Positions 34,073 through 44,220 of a stretch of 64,000 nt of DNA are shown piece after piece; position 1 is the stretch's first letter; each line of letters begins with the position of its first letter. The position numbers were made by a program, and so were the translations under genes. Under the pieces are notes generated by a model, which was given only the letters and a program-made list of their open reading frames with translations, was not told where the DNA came from and did no database searches. The DNA is from Mucilaginibacter corticis (GTDB lineage: Bacteria; Bacteroidota; Bacteroidia; Sphingobacteriales; Sphingobacteriaceae), in NCBI RefSeq assembly GCF_007558865.1, contig NZ_VLPK01000001.1:1488001-1552000 (forward strand). The letters run 5' to 3'.

Positions 34073-35611
34073 ATGGCTGCTATAAAACCATCTGTACCTA
34101 AAGGTACCCGCGACTTCTCGCCTGCCGAAATGGCAAAGCGTAATTTTATTTTTGATACCATTAAAGCAGTTTTTCGCAAATATGGCTATCTGCAAATAGA
34201 AACGCCGTCGATGGAGAACCTGTCAACCCTTACGGGTAAGTATGGTGATGAAGGTGATAAGTTGATGTTTAAGATATTGGATAGTGGCGAGTACATTGAG
34301 AAGTCAAATATTCTTAAGAATACTTTAGAAAAAATTAGCAACCTTTTTAGTGAGGATCTAAAATTTAAAAGCAACATTGAAAACATGAGTCAAGAAAATG
34401 CTGAAATTTTCAAATCTCATATAGACAAGACAAAAGAAGTTATAAGCTCACAGGAATCGCACATTCTCAATATTATTAAAGAGAATTTAAATTCAAAAAT
34501 GCTGACGCCTGATATTTCAGAAAAAGCCCTCCGCTACGATCTAACCGTACCTTTCGCCCGTTATGTTGTGCAGCATCAAAATGAGATCACTTTTCCTTTC
34601 AAGCGTTTCCAAGTGCAGCCGGTATGGCGTGCAGACAGACCGCAAAAGGGCCGCTACCGCGAGTTCTTTCAGTGCGACGCCGATGTGGTTGGGTCTGATT
34701 CGCTGTTGAACGAAGCCGAATTTATATTGATCTACGACGAAGCTTTAAGCAACCTGGGACTGAAAGATTTTACCATAAAAATAAATAATAGAAAAATTCT
34801 ATCTGGAATAGCTGAGATTATAGGAAAAAGTGATAACATCATTGATCTGACTGTAGCCATTGATAAATTAGACAAGATCGGGCTTGATGGCGTAATAAAA
34901 GAATTGCTGGAAAGAGGCTTTACGCCCGAAGATATCGAACAGTTAAAACCGGTTATTTTATTGGAAGGTAGCAACACCACCAAACTGCAAAGCCTGCGCA
35001 CCGCCTTGGCCACATCAGCAATAGGTTTAAAAGGCTGTGAAGAAATTGAAACCGTATTTAGCTATATCAATCACTTTAACTTACAAAACGCTACGATAGA
35101 GTTAGACATTACCCTTGCCCGCGGCTTGAACTATTATACCGGCGCTATCTTCGAGGTTAAAACAAACGAGGTTGCCATGGGCAGCATTGGCGGCGGCGGC
35201 CGTTATGATGACCTTACCGGTATGTTCGGCTTAAAAGGATTAACCGGCGCAGGTATCTCCTTCGGTGCCGACCGGATCTATGATGTAATGGAAGAACTTG
35301 ACCTTTTTCCCGAAGATGCCAACCAAAGTACCCGGGTTTTGATCTGTTGTTTTGATAAGGACGGCGAGCTGTTTGCCTTACCGTTATTACAACAACTTCG
35401 CGACAACGATATCAATACGGAACTATACCCTGCCGGCGCCAAGATCAAAAAACAACTGGATTACGCGAATAACAAAAACATTCCTTACACAGTTGTTATC
35501 GGCAGCGATGAGATGCAAAGCGGTGCGCTTACATTTAAGGATATGACATCGGGCATACAAGAGAAACTGACTGCCAAAGAGATCATTGAGAAGTTAACGA
35601 CTGGATTATAG
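34073..35611 (+). CDS. hisS: Histidine--tRNA ligase with an extra internal segment
   Basis: Class II aminoacyl-tRNA synthetase charging tRNA-His. Motifs are KGTRDFSP, ALRYDLTVPFARYV (motif 2 region), WRADRPQKGRYREFFQCDADVVG, ARGLNYYTGAIFE and GGGRYDDLTGMFG, followed by the anticodon-binding domain. At 512 residues it is longer than the 420-460 usual. The excess lies at about residues 85-150, a Lys/Asn/Ser-rich helical stretch (34310-34510) between SGEYIEK and SEKALRYDL that is more AT-rich than its surroundings. The ATG at 34073 follows a promoter. Confidence 0.95.
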   Translation: MAAIKPSVPKGTRDFSPAEMAKRNFIFDTIKAVFRKYGYLQIETPSMENLSTLTGKYGDEGDKLMFKILDSGEYIEKSNILKNTLEKISNLFSEDLKFKSNIENMSQENAEIFKSHIDKTKEVISSQESHILNIIKENLNSKMLTPDISEKALRYDLTVPFARYVVQHQNEITFPFKRFQVQPVWRADRPQKGRYREFFQCDADVVGSDSLLNEAEFILIYDEALSNLGLKDFTIKINNRKILSGIAEIIGKSDNIIDLTVAIDKLDKIGLDGVIKELLERGFTPEDIEQLKPVILLEGSNTTKLQSLRTALATSAIGLKGCEEIETVFSYINHFNLQNATIELDITLARGLNYYTGAIFEVKTNEVAMGSIGGGGRYDDLTGMFGLKGLTGAGISFGADRIYDVMEELDLFPEDANQSTRVLICCFDKDGELFALPLLQQLRDNDINTELYPAGAKIKKQLDYANNKNIPYTVVIGSDEMQSGALTFKDMTSGIQEKLTAKEIIEKLTTGL

Positions 35612-35621
35612 CAACCGAGTT

Positions 35622-35711
35622 TGTCATTCTGAGCATAGCGAAGAATCTTATAAAAGATAGTCCGGCGTTCTAATCACACGTAGAAGATTCTTCGCTATGC
35701 TCAGAATGACA
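35622..35711. repeat. Palindromic element with 27-bp perfect arms
   Basis: Arms TGTCATTCTGAGCATAGCGA... (35622-35648) and its exact complement (35685-35711) surround a 36-bp loop. It sits between the convergent hisS and DUF1501 genes. It is a different family from the 12-13 kb elements. Confidence 0.85.
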
Positions 35712-35719
35712 GTTGATCA

Positions 35720-36925
35720 TTAAACATTAACAAGATCCAGCCCCGCAAAATTCTTACTTAACACCTGGCTGTTGTTTACGTCAAGCCATTTATCAAGCAG
35801 GGTGGCGTAAATATCCCTGAAATCTACCTGGTATTTTAAATCTCCGTTATCAAGCGTGGTCAGGTCGGGCGCATCGTTAAATATGCCTTGTTTCTTTAGT
35901 TTACCGCCAAACATAAATACATTGTTAGCTGTACCGTGGTCGGTGCCATTGCTGGCGTTTTGCTCAACCCGGCGGCCAAATTCAGAGAAGGTCATAACCA
36001 GTGTGTCATCCAACTTGCCCGTTGCTTTCAGATCTTTAATGAAAGCTGCCACAGCATCGCCATAAATTTTTAACTGGCGCCCCTGTTGGTTCTGCTGGCC
36101 CACGTGTGTATCAAAACCGCTTAATGAAACATAATAAACTCTTGTATCTAAACCCGAATTAATAAATTTAGATACATTTTTAAGCTGGTTACCCAAAGCC
36201 GTATTAGGGTATTGCGCGGTAACATTATAGGTCTTTGATGTCTTCTGAATATAATCTGCCGATGAATAGGTTTCGATCATGGTTTTATACAGGTAACCCA
36301 GATTATCCTCGTTCAAATTGGCATCGCCATGGTCATGCACCAGGTCTTTAAAAAAGGGCTCGCGCGTAGTTTGGAACAGTTTATTAGGGTCCTGCACCGC
36401 AATACCTTTCATCTTGGTGCCTTTCATGGCCAATGAGAGGGTATCATCCACCTCAATAGCGGTGTATGGATTCTTACAGGTCTGGCAATTTGAATCCAGG
36501 TAACGCCCTATCCAGCCGGTACTTAAAAACTGGTTGCTGTCGCTGCCTGTCTGCCAGATATCCATCGACCGAAAATGCGACCTGTCGGGATTTGGGTAAC
36601 CTACCGAATTAACAATGCTCATCCACCCCTGGTCGTAGATCTCTTTTAAAGCTGACAGGTTAGGGTTAAGCCCCTGCATATCGTTAAGCGTAATTACATC
36701 AGGCTTATTGATAGCTATGGTTTTACGCTTTTGATAATAGATATCGTTACCATAAGGTATCACGGTATTCAACCCGTCATTACCGCCCGAAAGCTGAATA
36801 ATCACCAGGTTTTTATGCCCGGTAATATCGCTTTTTGCAATAGCTTCCAGCGGTTTCAAAAATGCCGGCACCATAAACGCGCCTGATACTAACGCGGTGT
36901 TCTTTAAAAATTGTCTTCTTTCCAT
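35720..36925 (-). CDS. DUF1501 domain protein, exported
   Basis: A 401-residue member of the DUF1501 family (related to alkaline phosphatase/sulfatase folds). The N-terminus MERRQFLKNTALVSGAFMVP is a Tat-like signal with RRQFLK. Motifs include LVIIQLSGGNDGLNTVIPY, GFDTHVGQQNQQGR and TFSEFGRRVEQN. It is downstream of two DUF1800 genes on the same strand; DUF1800-DUF1501 pairs recur in Bacteroidota and Planctomycetes. Their joint function is not established. It is probably periplasmic. Confidence 0.88.
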   Translation of the reverse strand: MERRQFLKNTALVSGAFMVPAFLKPLEAIAKSDITGHKNLVIIQLSGGNDGLNTVIPYGNDIYYQKRKTIAINKPDVITLNDMQGLNPNLSALKEIYDQGWMSIVNSVGYPNPDRSHFRSMDIWQTGSDSNQFLSTGWIGRYLDSNCQTCKNPYTAIEVDDTLSLAMKGTKMKGIAVQDPNKLFQTTREPFFKDLVHDHGDANLNEDNLGYLYKTMIETYSSADYIQKTSKTYNVTAQYPNTALGNQLKNVSKFINSGLDTRVYYVSLSGFDTHVGQQNQQGRQLKIYGDAVAAFIKDLKATGKLDDTLVMTFSEFGRRVEQNASNGTDHGTANNVFMFGGKLKKQGIFNDAPDLTTLDNGDLKYQVDFRDIYATLLDKWLDVNNSQVLSKNFAGLDLVNV

Positions 36926-36927
36926 AA

Positions 36928-37030
36928 CCTTAACCCCCCAGCCCCCTAAAGGGGGAGCTTTTGATTAATTTCTTTTTTACTATTAAGTAATTCTACCCTC
37001 TGTTGTTCCCCCTTTAGGGGGTTAGGGGGC

Positions 37031-37033
<3 letters not shown>
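36928..37033. repeat. Intergenic inverted repeat, CCCCCTAA/TTAGGGGG family (copy 2)
   Basis: Left arm has AGCCCCCTAAAGGGGGAGC and right arm CCCCCTTTAGGGGGTTAGG. Same words as 1814-1934. It separates the DUF1800 and DUF1501 genes and reaches the last bases of the DUF1800 frame. Confidence 0.75.
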
Positions 37034-38419
<1,386 letters not shown>

Positions 38420-38512
38420 ACCCCCAATAATTATTGAGTTATTGAATTATACAATTATTGATTTAGCAACTTGTTATAAAATTCAGTCATTCATTAATTC
38501 AATAAATCAGAC

Positions 38513-39892
38513 TTAACTTAACTGATATTCCGGCGACGAAACCACTTCTATCACCATCGCTTTTATATTTGTTGATTGATTGATACTGCTCATTAACGCG
38601 TTGCTCAACTTAGGTTGTAACATAAATTCGGCAATGCTTGTTTTATTCATGCCTTTAGGGATCTCCCCTAAAAACTTGTTCCAATCAGGCTGTGCCTGTA
38701 CCCGCATGTTTACATTTTCCTGCTGCGTGTGCATGGTAGCTAGAAACGCTTCGTCTTCCGGGTCAGCTTTACCTGTAAAATCTATGACACCGCCATTCAG
38801 TACTGTCGATGGTATTTTTAGGCGATACATTAACGACGAACTATCTATCCAGCTGCGTCCGCCGGGCCAGCCGGCAACATTGGGCGGATAAAACAATACC
38901 TGCCCCAATACTTTTTGAAATTGCAGCAATACTTCAGGGCGTTGATAATTAATGCCAAACTGCCTGTTCAGGCCCACGATCAGTTCGACCGGCGATTTAA
39001 CCAGGTTGCCCACGTTTTTATCCCCGTAAAACCAATCTGCTGTAAAAACATATTCCAATAAAGGTTTTATCTCGTAGTTTGCATTGTAAAACACGTCAGC
39101 CATGGTGTCAACATGTGCAGGGTCGGGTGTTTCATTTACCAGGTATTTGTAGAGTTTATTGCCGACAAAACGCGCCGTTTCTTTTTTCCCGAACAGGATA
39201 TCGATAATATCCTCACCCTTAAAGTTCCCGGTCTTACCCAAGAAAGTTTTCTGCCCGTTATCATGCACAAAAGGGCGAAATTTAAACTCGCCGTTACGGT
39301 CAAAACCCCAACCGGTAAAGGCCCGGGCCGATTCTTTAACATCCTGCTCAGTATAGTTACCGCGGCCAATGGTAAAAAGCTCCATCAGCTCGCGCGCGAA
39401 ATTCTCATTAGGGTGCCCTTTTAAATTTTGCTGATTATTTAAAAACTGAAGCATCGCCGGCGATTTGCTGATCTCAAGCGTCATGGCTTTAAAATTACCC
39501 AGGGCATTACTGCGCTGGATATTGGCCAGTTGCTGGGTATATGCGCCCTGTTTGGCACGGCAGGCAAAATGATTGTTCCAAAACAGGGCCATCTTTTCGC
39601 GCAAAGTACCCTGGGTGGTGCTCATTTGCTTTATCCAGCCCAGGTTAAGCTCCTTTTCTTCGCGTCGCTGCTCCTGCATAAACATTTTACGGGTAGATTT
39701 GTCGCCTTTAACCACCATGCTGTAATCGACAGTGTTGTTTACAATAGCGAGTGGCTCATAATTTGCCGATGCCGCAAAAAGATCTTTTACAGCTTGTTTA
39801 ACCGAATTGCCGTCGGAAGCCTTAAATTCATCGAACCCCATACCGAAGCCGGCGCGCGATGTTAAGTGTTTGATTTGCTTAAGATTGGCCAT
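38513..39892 (-). CDS. DUF1800 domain protein (tandem paralogue)
   Basis: A 459-residue paralogue of the next gene, with the same blocks HLTSRAGFGMGF, LREKMALFWNNHFAC, NFARELMELFTIGRGNYTEQDV and GWPGGRSWIDSSSLMYRLK. The 93-bp gap between the paralogues is AT-rich with imperfectly complementary ATTGAATTA/TTAATTCAAT words. It is the first gene of the DUF1800-DUF1800-DUF1501 set. Confidence 0.88.
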   Translation of the reverse strand: MANLKQIKHLTSRAGFGMGFDEFKASDGNSVKQAVKDLFAASANYEPLAIVNNTVDYSMVVKGDKSTRKMFMQEQRREEKELNLGWIKQMSTTQGTLREKMALFWNNHFACRAKQGAYTQQLANIQRSNALGNFKAMTLEISKSPAMLQFLNNQQNLKGHPNENFARELMELFTIGRGNYTEQDVKESARAFTGWGFDRNGEFKFRPFVHDNGQKTFLGKTGNFKGEDIIDILFGKKETARFVGNKLYKYLVNETPDPAHVDTMADVFYNANYEIKPLLEYVFTADWFYGDKNVGNLVKSPVELIVGLNRQFGINYQRPEVLLQFQKVLGQVLFYPPNVAGWPGGRSWIDSSSLMYRLKIPSTVLNGGVIDFTGKADPEDEAFLATMHTQQENVNMRVQAQPDWNKFLGEIPKGMNKTSIAEFMLQPKLSNALMSSINQSTNIKAMVIEVVSSPEYQLS

Positions 39893-39971
39893 ACACCTGG
39901 TGTTGTTACAAAAGGTATGATTGCTAATTTAACAAATAGTTTAATGCCGTTAGCAATTAATTAAGAACGGT

Positions 39972-39979
39972 TAAATTTG
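39972..39979 (+). promoter_or_regulatory. -7 box of aat
   Basis: TAAATTTG, ending 4 nt before the aat ATG, another predicted leaderless start. Confidence 0.5.
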
Positions 39980-39983
39980 CCCA

Positions 39984-40616
39984 ATGATATTCAGGCTTAA
40001 TGAACGTTTATTATTCCCCGACCCTGAACTGGCCGAGCCTGACGGTTTGCTGGCTGTTGGCGGCGACCTGTCTACAGAACGTTTAGTATTAGCCTACCAA
40101 AGTGGCATCTTCCCCTGGTATAGTGATGATACGCCGATATTATGGTATTCGCCGCATGAACGCTTTGTGCTTTTCCCGGCCGAGTTGAATGTTTCGTCGA
40201 GCATGAGGCGGGTGCTCAATTCGGGCCGTTTTAAAATAACTTATGATGAATGTTTTGCTGAAGTGATCCAGGCCTGCTCGGCTGCAGACCGCCCCGGACA
40301 GGATGGTACGTGGATAACTGAGGATATGATAAATGCTTACATAAAACTTCATGAACAGGGACACGCCCATTCGGTAGAAGTGTGGCAGGACGGCGACCTG
40401 GTTGGCGGTATGTACGGCGTGGCCGTCGGCGATGTTTTTTGCGGCGAAAGCATGTTCAGTAAGGTAAGTAACGCATCAAAGACCGCGCTGATCAGCTTCA
40501 TTAAAACAGGTAAGTATAAATTATTGGATTGCCAGGTGCATACAGATCATATGGAATCAATGGGGGCAAGGATGATCAGCAGAAAAGAATACATGGCTAT
40601 GCTGCAAAATGGTTAA
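39984..40616 (+). CDS. aat: Leucyl/phenylalanyl-tRNA--protein transferase
   Basis: Adds Leu or Phe from tRNA to proteins with N-terminal Arg or Lys, marking them for ClpS-ClpAP degradation. The 210-residue sequence shows FPDPELAEPDGLLAVGGDLS, YQSGIFPWYSDDTPILWYSPHERF and VGGMYGVAVGDVFCGESMFS. The ruvC gene follows 11 bp downstream, so they are co-transcribed. Confidence 0.95.
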   Translation: MIFRLNERLLFPDPELAEPDGLLAVGGDLSTERLVLAYQSGIFPWYSDDTPILWYSPHERFVLFPAELNVSSSMRRVLNSGRFKITYDECFAEVIQACSAADRPGQDGTWITEDMINAYIKLHEQGHAHSVEVWQDGDLVGGMYGVAVGDVFCGESMFSKVSNASKTALISFIKTGKYKLLDCQVHTDHMESMGARMISRKEYMAMLQNG

Positions 40617-40627
40617 CTTAGCACAGA

Positions 40628-41203
40628 ATGCAGCAGGCAGTAAACAACAAAGAGCGGATAATTTTAGGCATTGACCCCGGTACCGCGGTTATGGGTTATG
40701 GGTTGATAAAAGAAACCGGGTCAAAAGCCGAACTGATCAGCCTTGGGGTGGTGAAGATGGATAAAATTGACGACCACATGCTGAAACTGCAGCGCATATT
40801 TGAAAAAACCGTAGCCCTGATAGACAATTACAAACCAGATTGCCTGGCTATTGAAGCGCCATTTTATGGTAAAAACATACAGGTGATGCTAAAGTTAGGC
40901 AGGGCGCAGGGCGTGGCCATGGCGGCAGCTCTATCACGCAGTGTAGAGGTTACCGAGTACTCACCGCGTAAGATCAAGCAATCTATAACCGGTAATGGTA
41001 ATGCCACCAAAGAACAGGTAGCCGCCATGCTGCAAAGGCTGCTCAACTTTAAAGAAACGCCCGATTTTCTGGATGCCACCGATGGGCTGGCCGTAGCGGT
41101 TTGCCATTCTTTCCAGAAAATAAGTACCGCCAAAAGCGGAAGCAAAAAATCTTATTCGGGTTGGGATACATTCGTTAAAGACAATGCCAAGCGTATAGTT
41201 TAG
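40628..41203 (+). CDS. ruvC: Crossover junction endodeoxyribonuclease RuvC
   Basis: Resolves Holliday junctions with RuvAB. Of 191 residues, acidic metal ligands are in ILGIDPGTAVMGYG (Asp16), LAIEAPFYGKN and FLDATDGLAVAVCH. The basic KIKQSITGNGNATKEQV segment contacts DNA. It is in an operon with aat and followed by a membrane-protein gene. Confidence 0.96.
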   Translation: MQQAVNNKERIILGIDPGTAVMGYGLIKETGSKAELISLGVVKMDKIDDHMLKLQRIFEKTVALIDNYKPDCLAIEAPFYGKNIQVMLKLGRAQGVAMAAALSRSVEVTEYSPRKIKQSITGNGNATKEQVAAMLQRLLNFKETPDFLDATDGLAVAVCHSFQKISTAKSGSKKSYSGWDTFVKDNAKRIV

Positions 41204-41239
41204 CAGGATAATATTTTTCAAAGTTTGATTTTCAATAAT

Positions 41240-42094
41240 ATGCAATCAAAACTATTTAAACGCAATTTAAGCCAGCTGTATCTTTCGCTTGTTCCTGTTT
41301 TAACTATTGTTTTTGGTCTTGGTATTGGCTATGTCAGTTATAAAATCTATTTACCCATCTGGCTTATAAATGTTGTTTTAATGATTATAGCCACGTGGGT
41401 TCTTGGGGCTCATGTTATTAAAACAGGTGACCAAGAAAAGAAACATCTTGTTGCCTGCGCGCTATTTTTCATTGTGCCCACCATGCTTTCTTCCATGTTT
41501 GCCGGTTTAGGGGCACCTCCTTTCGAAAGCCCTAAAAATTGGGTGGCATCTGCAACCGAACAATTAACAAGGTATTATTTCCTCCTTGCAATGGGTGTAC
41601 TAATTGCTTTTGGATATGCCATATTAAGAGAAAAGTTGAAGAATACGGCGGGTAATATTTACGCCTTGATTGGTTTCATTGCTATCCAAATTGCCATCCC
41701 GATCTTTCTTATTGATATGTCTTTTTGGGGATTTTATTTAACTAAATTGTACCGCATCATAGCGGCATCATCAACCCAAAAAACACCTGAATGGGTCTTG
41801 CCGCTTCGCAATCAGTTTTTCTATATCAATATGATGGTGGCCGCCCTTGTTTATTTAGCAACTGCAGCTTTTACTATGTCTATGAAAAAAGCAGGCTGGT
41901 TTAAGCCGGCCGCTTGTAATATTTACATTTTAATAAGCCTGTTGTTTTTTTTATTGGACGTATTGCCGCCTACCTTGCCGGAGCCATTTGCTACTTTAAA
42001 TTTTGTCGTTTCCATACCTGCTATTCCTTTTATGCTGCCTTACTTCATTGGCATTAATTTATTGAGAAAGGTTGACGATAGTGCAGATGTATAA
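41240..42094 (+). CDS. Polytopic membrane protein of unknown function
   Basis: A 284-residue protein with about eight hydrophobic helices (for example LVPVLTIVFGLGIGYVSY, LINVVLMIIATWVLGAHVI and IGFIAIQIAIPIFLIDMSF). Short polar loops separate them. No catalytic or transport motif is recognisable. ATG at 41240 is preferred over a nearby TTG. It follows ruvC by 36 bp, but function is not implied by this. Confidence 0.7.
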   Translation: MQSKLFKRNLSQLYLSLVPVLTIVFGLGIGYVSYKIYLPIWLINVVLMIIATWVLGAHVIKTGDQEKKHLVACALFFIVPTMLSSMFAGLGAPPFESPKNWVASATEQLTRYYFLLAMGVLIAFGYAILREKLKNTAGNIYALIGFIAIQIAIPIFLIDMSFWGFYLTKLYRIIAASSTQKTPEWVLPLRNQFFYINMMVAALVYLATAAFTMSMKKAGWFKPAACNIYILISLLFFLLDVLPPTLPEPFATLNFVVSIPAIPFMLPYFIGINLLRKVDDSADV

Positions 42095-42254
42095 TATGAC
42101 CACAAAAACCTACTTCATTTCTAAAATCTCCTGCTTTGTAACCACCCTGTTACAATAGCAAAATGTGTCAATTTATTTAGATAAGGGGGCAACCTATTGC
42201 CGCATCGTTTCGTCATTACTACGTAACGAATGCACAGAATCTGTAATCATCAAC

Positions 42255-43175
42255 GTGAACGACGCAAAAGAAAACATATTAGCTACGCTGGCCTATTTCG
42301 ATATATTTAAATATCCGTTAACCGCCGGCGAGATCTACTTATTTCTGAAGAATAAATACGAGCAGCATGATTTTGATTATGCGCTCAAATCGCTGGTAGC
42401 AGGGCGTACAGTCTACCAGTTCAATAATTTTTATACCTTAAAAAACGATTACGCCTTAATTGCGCGCCGCTACAACGGCAATAAAAAAGCCGCCGAGCTG
42501 ATTAAAGTCGCCGCCAAAGTTGGCGATATGCTGATCAGGTTCCCATACGTACGGGGTATCGCTATTTCCGGCTCCCTGTCAAAAAATTACGCTGACGAAA
42601 ATTCAGATATAGACCTGTTTATCATCACTGCTAAAAACCGTTTGTGGATAGCGCGCACGCTGATGCACACGCTTAAAAAATTAACTTTCCTGGTAAACAA
42701 GCAGGACTACTTCTGCATGAACTATTATATAGACGAAGCGCAGTTAGAGATAAAAGAAAAAACCATCTATACCGCTATTGAAGTTGTTACACTTATCCCC
42801 TTACAGGGCGATACCATTATAGAACAGTTTTACGCGGCCAACAGTTGGACAAGGAATTACCTGCCTAATAAGATCATGCGAATCTCGTCTGCCAAGCCGT
42901 TGAAGCCGTCGCTTTTTAAGATATTGTTTGAAAAATTACTTAACAACCGTTTCGGTAATGCCATTGATGATATGCTGATGAGGGTTACAGCCAACAGGTG
43001 GGCTAAAAAAACAGAGCAGAAAAAAGTAAATTCAAAAGGGTCTGTAATGGCTATGGATGTAGGCAAACATTATGCTAAGCCTGACCCCGGGAATTTCCAG
43101 GCCAGGCTTTTAGCGCAATATGAAAGTAAAATCTCACAAATCTTAGTCGAGCCGCAAAATTTGCTGGCTAACTGA
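42255..43175 (+). CDS. Nucleotidyltransferase-domain protein
   Basis: About 306 residues from a GTG at 42255 (a GTG at 42165 gives a 30-residue extension that does not look like protein). An N-terminal winged-helix-like part (LAYFDIFKYPLTAGEIYLFL) is followed by a Pol-beta type nucleotidyltransferase core: GIAISGSLSKNYADENSDIDLFII with the GS and D-x-D motif. A helical C-terminus follows. Substrate unknown. The start is uncertain. Confidence 0.75.
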   Translation: MNDAKENILATLAYFDIFKYPLTAGEIYLFLKNKYEQHDFDYALKSLVAGRTVYQFNNFYTLKNDYALIARRYNGNKKAAELIKVAAKVGDMLIRFPYVRGIAISGSLSKNYADENSDIDLFIITAKNRLWIARTLMHTLKKLTFLVNKQDYFCMNYYIDEAQLEIKEKTIYTAIEVVTLIPLQGDTIIEQFYAANSWTRNYLPNKIMRISSAKPLKPSLFKILFEKLLNNRFGNAIDDMLMRVTANRWAKKTEQKKVNSKGSVMAMDVGKHYAKPDPGNFQARLLAQYESKISQILVEPQNLLAN

Positions 43176-43179
43176 TTGT

Positions 43180-44172
43180 CTATTTTATCACTCTTGCAGA
43201 TACACCCTCGTTAGTGATCTTCACCGGCAGGATATGCCCGTCCTTGTCAAAATACATTTTATCAATACAGGTTACCCTGTGGTTACCATCGGTTTCGGTA
43301 AGGGGGCGGCGATGATAAACAATATACCACTCGTCGGTTTTCGGGATGTTGATAACCGAGTGATGACCCGCGCCGGTAGCGATAGTTGGATCTTGTTTCA
43401 GTATCACATCAATACGCTCAAACGGACCAACAGGAGAATTGCCTATGGCATAAGCAACGCGGTAGTCGGGGCCTGTCCAGCCGCCTTCGCTCCACATTAA
43501 ATAATATTTACCCTTGCGTTTAAACATCACCGGGCCTTCCACATAATCTTTCGGGGTGATTGATTTGTAAGTTACGCCATCAGCCATAGGTTCAATACCG
43601 GTAAAGTCATCCTTCAACCTAACAATGTTGCAATGACCCCAGCCTCCGTAGATCATGTAATATTTACCGTCATCATCTTTAAACACAAATTGGTCTATAG
43701 GTTGTGCACCATTAATGATCTGGCCTATCAGTGGTTTGCCTAAATAGTCTTTAAATGGTCCTGCAGGGTTATCAGCAACAGCAACGCCAATACCACCCAC
43801 CTGCTGGTTATTCTGAATATCGTTAGCGCCGAAGAAAATATAATACTTGCCGCCTTTTTCGGTCACGGCCGGTGCCCATAGCGCGCGCTTAACCCATTTA
43901 ACATTAGCACTATCTAAAACATGCGGGTGTTTTGTCCAGTTAACCAGGTCGGTTGATGAGAAAGCATCCATATAAACCTGCTGGTTATACGGTGCTGAAT
44001 AGGTTGGATAAACCCAGTAAGTTTTACCAAATATTTTGGCTTCCGGGTCGGCATACCAGCCCTGGGCTATCGGGTTACCTGATGTTTTCTTAGGCGCATC
44101 CTGTGCTACTGTAATACCTGCCGATGCCGTAAGTATTGCTAAAATTAATTTAAAACGTAAAGTACTTCTCAT
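43180..44172 (-). CDS. Secreted glycoside hydrolase family 43 enzyme
   Basis: A 330-residue five-bladed propeller hydrolase with signal peptide (LILAILTASAGITVAQ). GH43 catalytic acids fit Asp in GWYADPEAKIFG, Asp in IDQFVFKDDDGKYYMIYGGWG and Glu in DYVEGPVMFKRKGKYYLMWS. Members attack arabinan, xylan or galactan side chains. It is a single gene with no SusC/SusD neighbours. The linkage specificity cannot be read here. Confidence 0.9.
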   Translation of the reverse strand: MRSTLRFKLILAILTASAGITVAQDAPKKTSGNPIAQGWYADPEAKIFGKTYWVYPTYSAPYNQQVYMDAFSSTDLVNWTKHPHVLDSANVKWVKRALWAPAVTEKGGKYYIFFGANDIQNNQQVGGIGVAVADNPAGPFKDYLGKPLIGQIINGAQPIDQFVFKDDDGKYYMIYGGWGHCNIVRLKDDFTGIEPMADGVTYKSITPKDYVEGPVMFKRKGKYYLMWSEGGWTGPDYRVAYAIGNSPVGPFERIDVILKQDPTIATGAGHHSVINIPKTDEWYIVYHRRPLTETDGNHRVTCIDKMYFDKDGHILPVKITNEGVSARVIK

Positions 44173-44190
44173 GTCGTAAATTTTTAAAGT

Positions 44191-44220
44191 CTCCTCTCGG
44201 GGGAGATTAGAGGGGGTTCT
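44191..44220. repeat. Partial CCCCCTAA-family repeat arm
   Basis: CTCCTCTCGGGGGAGATTAG followed by AGGGGGTT. It matches one arm of the 1.8 and 37 kb repeats and lies between GH43 and the helicase. Confidence 0.55.

Noticed and set aside
42163..42180. ATG just before the nucleotidyltransferase frame
   Set aside because: It opens a different frame that stops after five codons.
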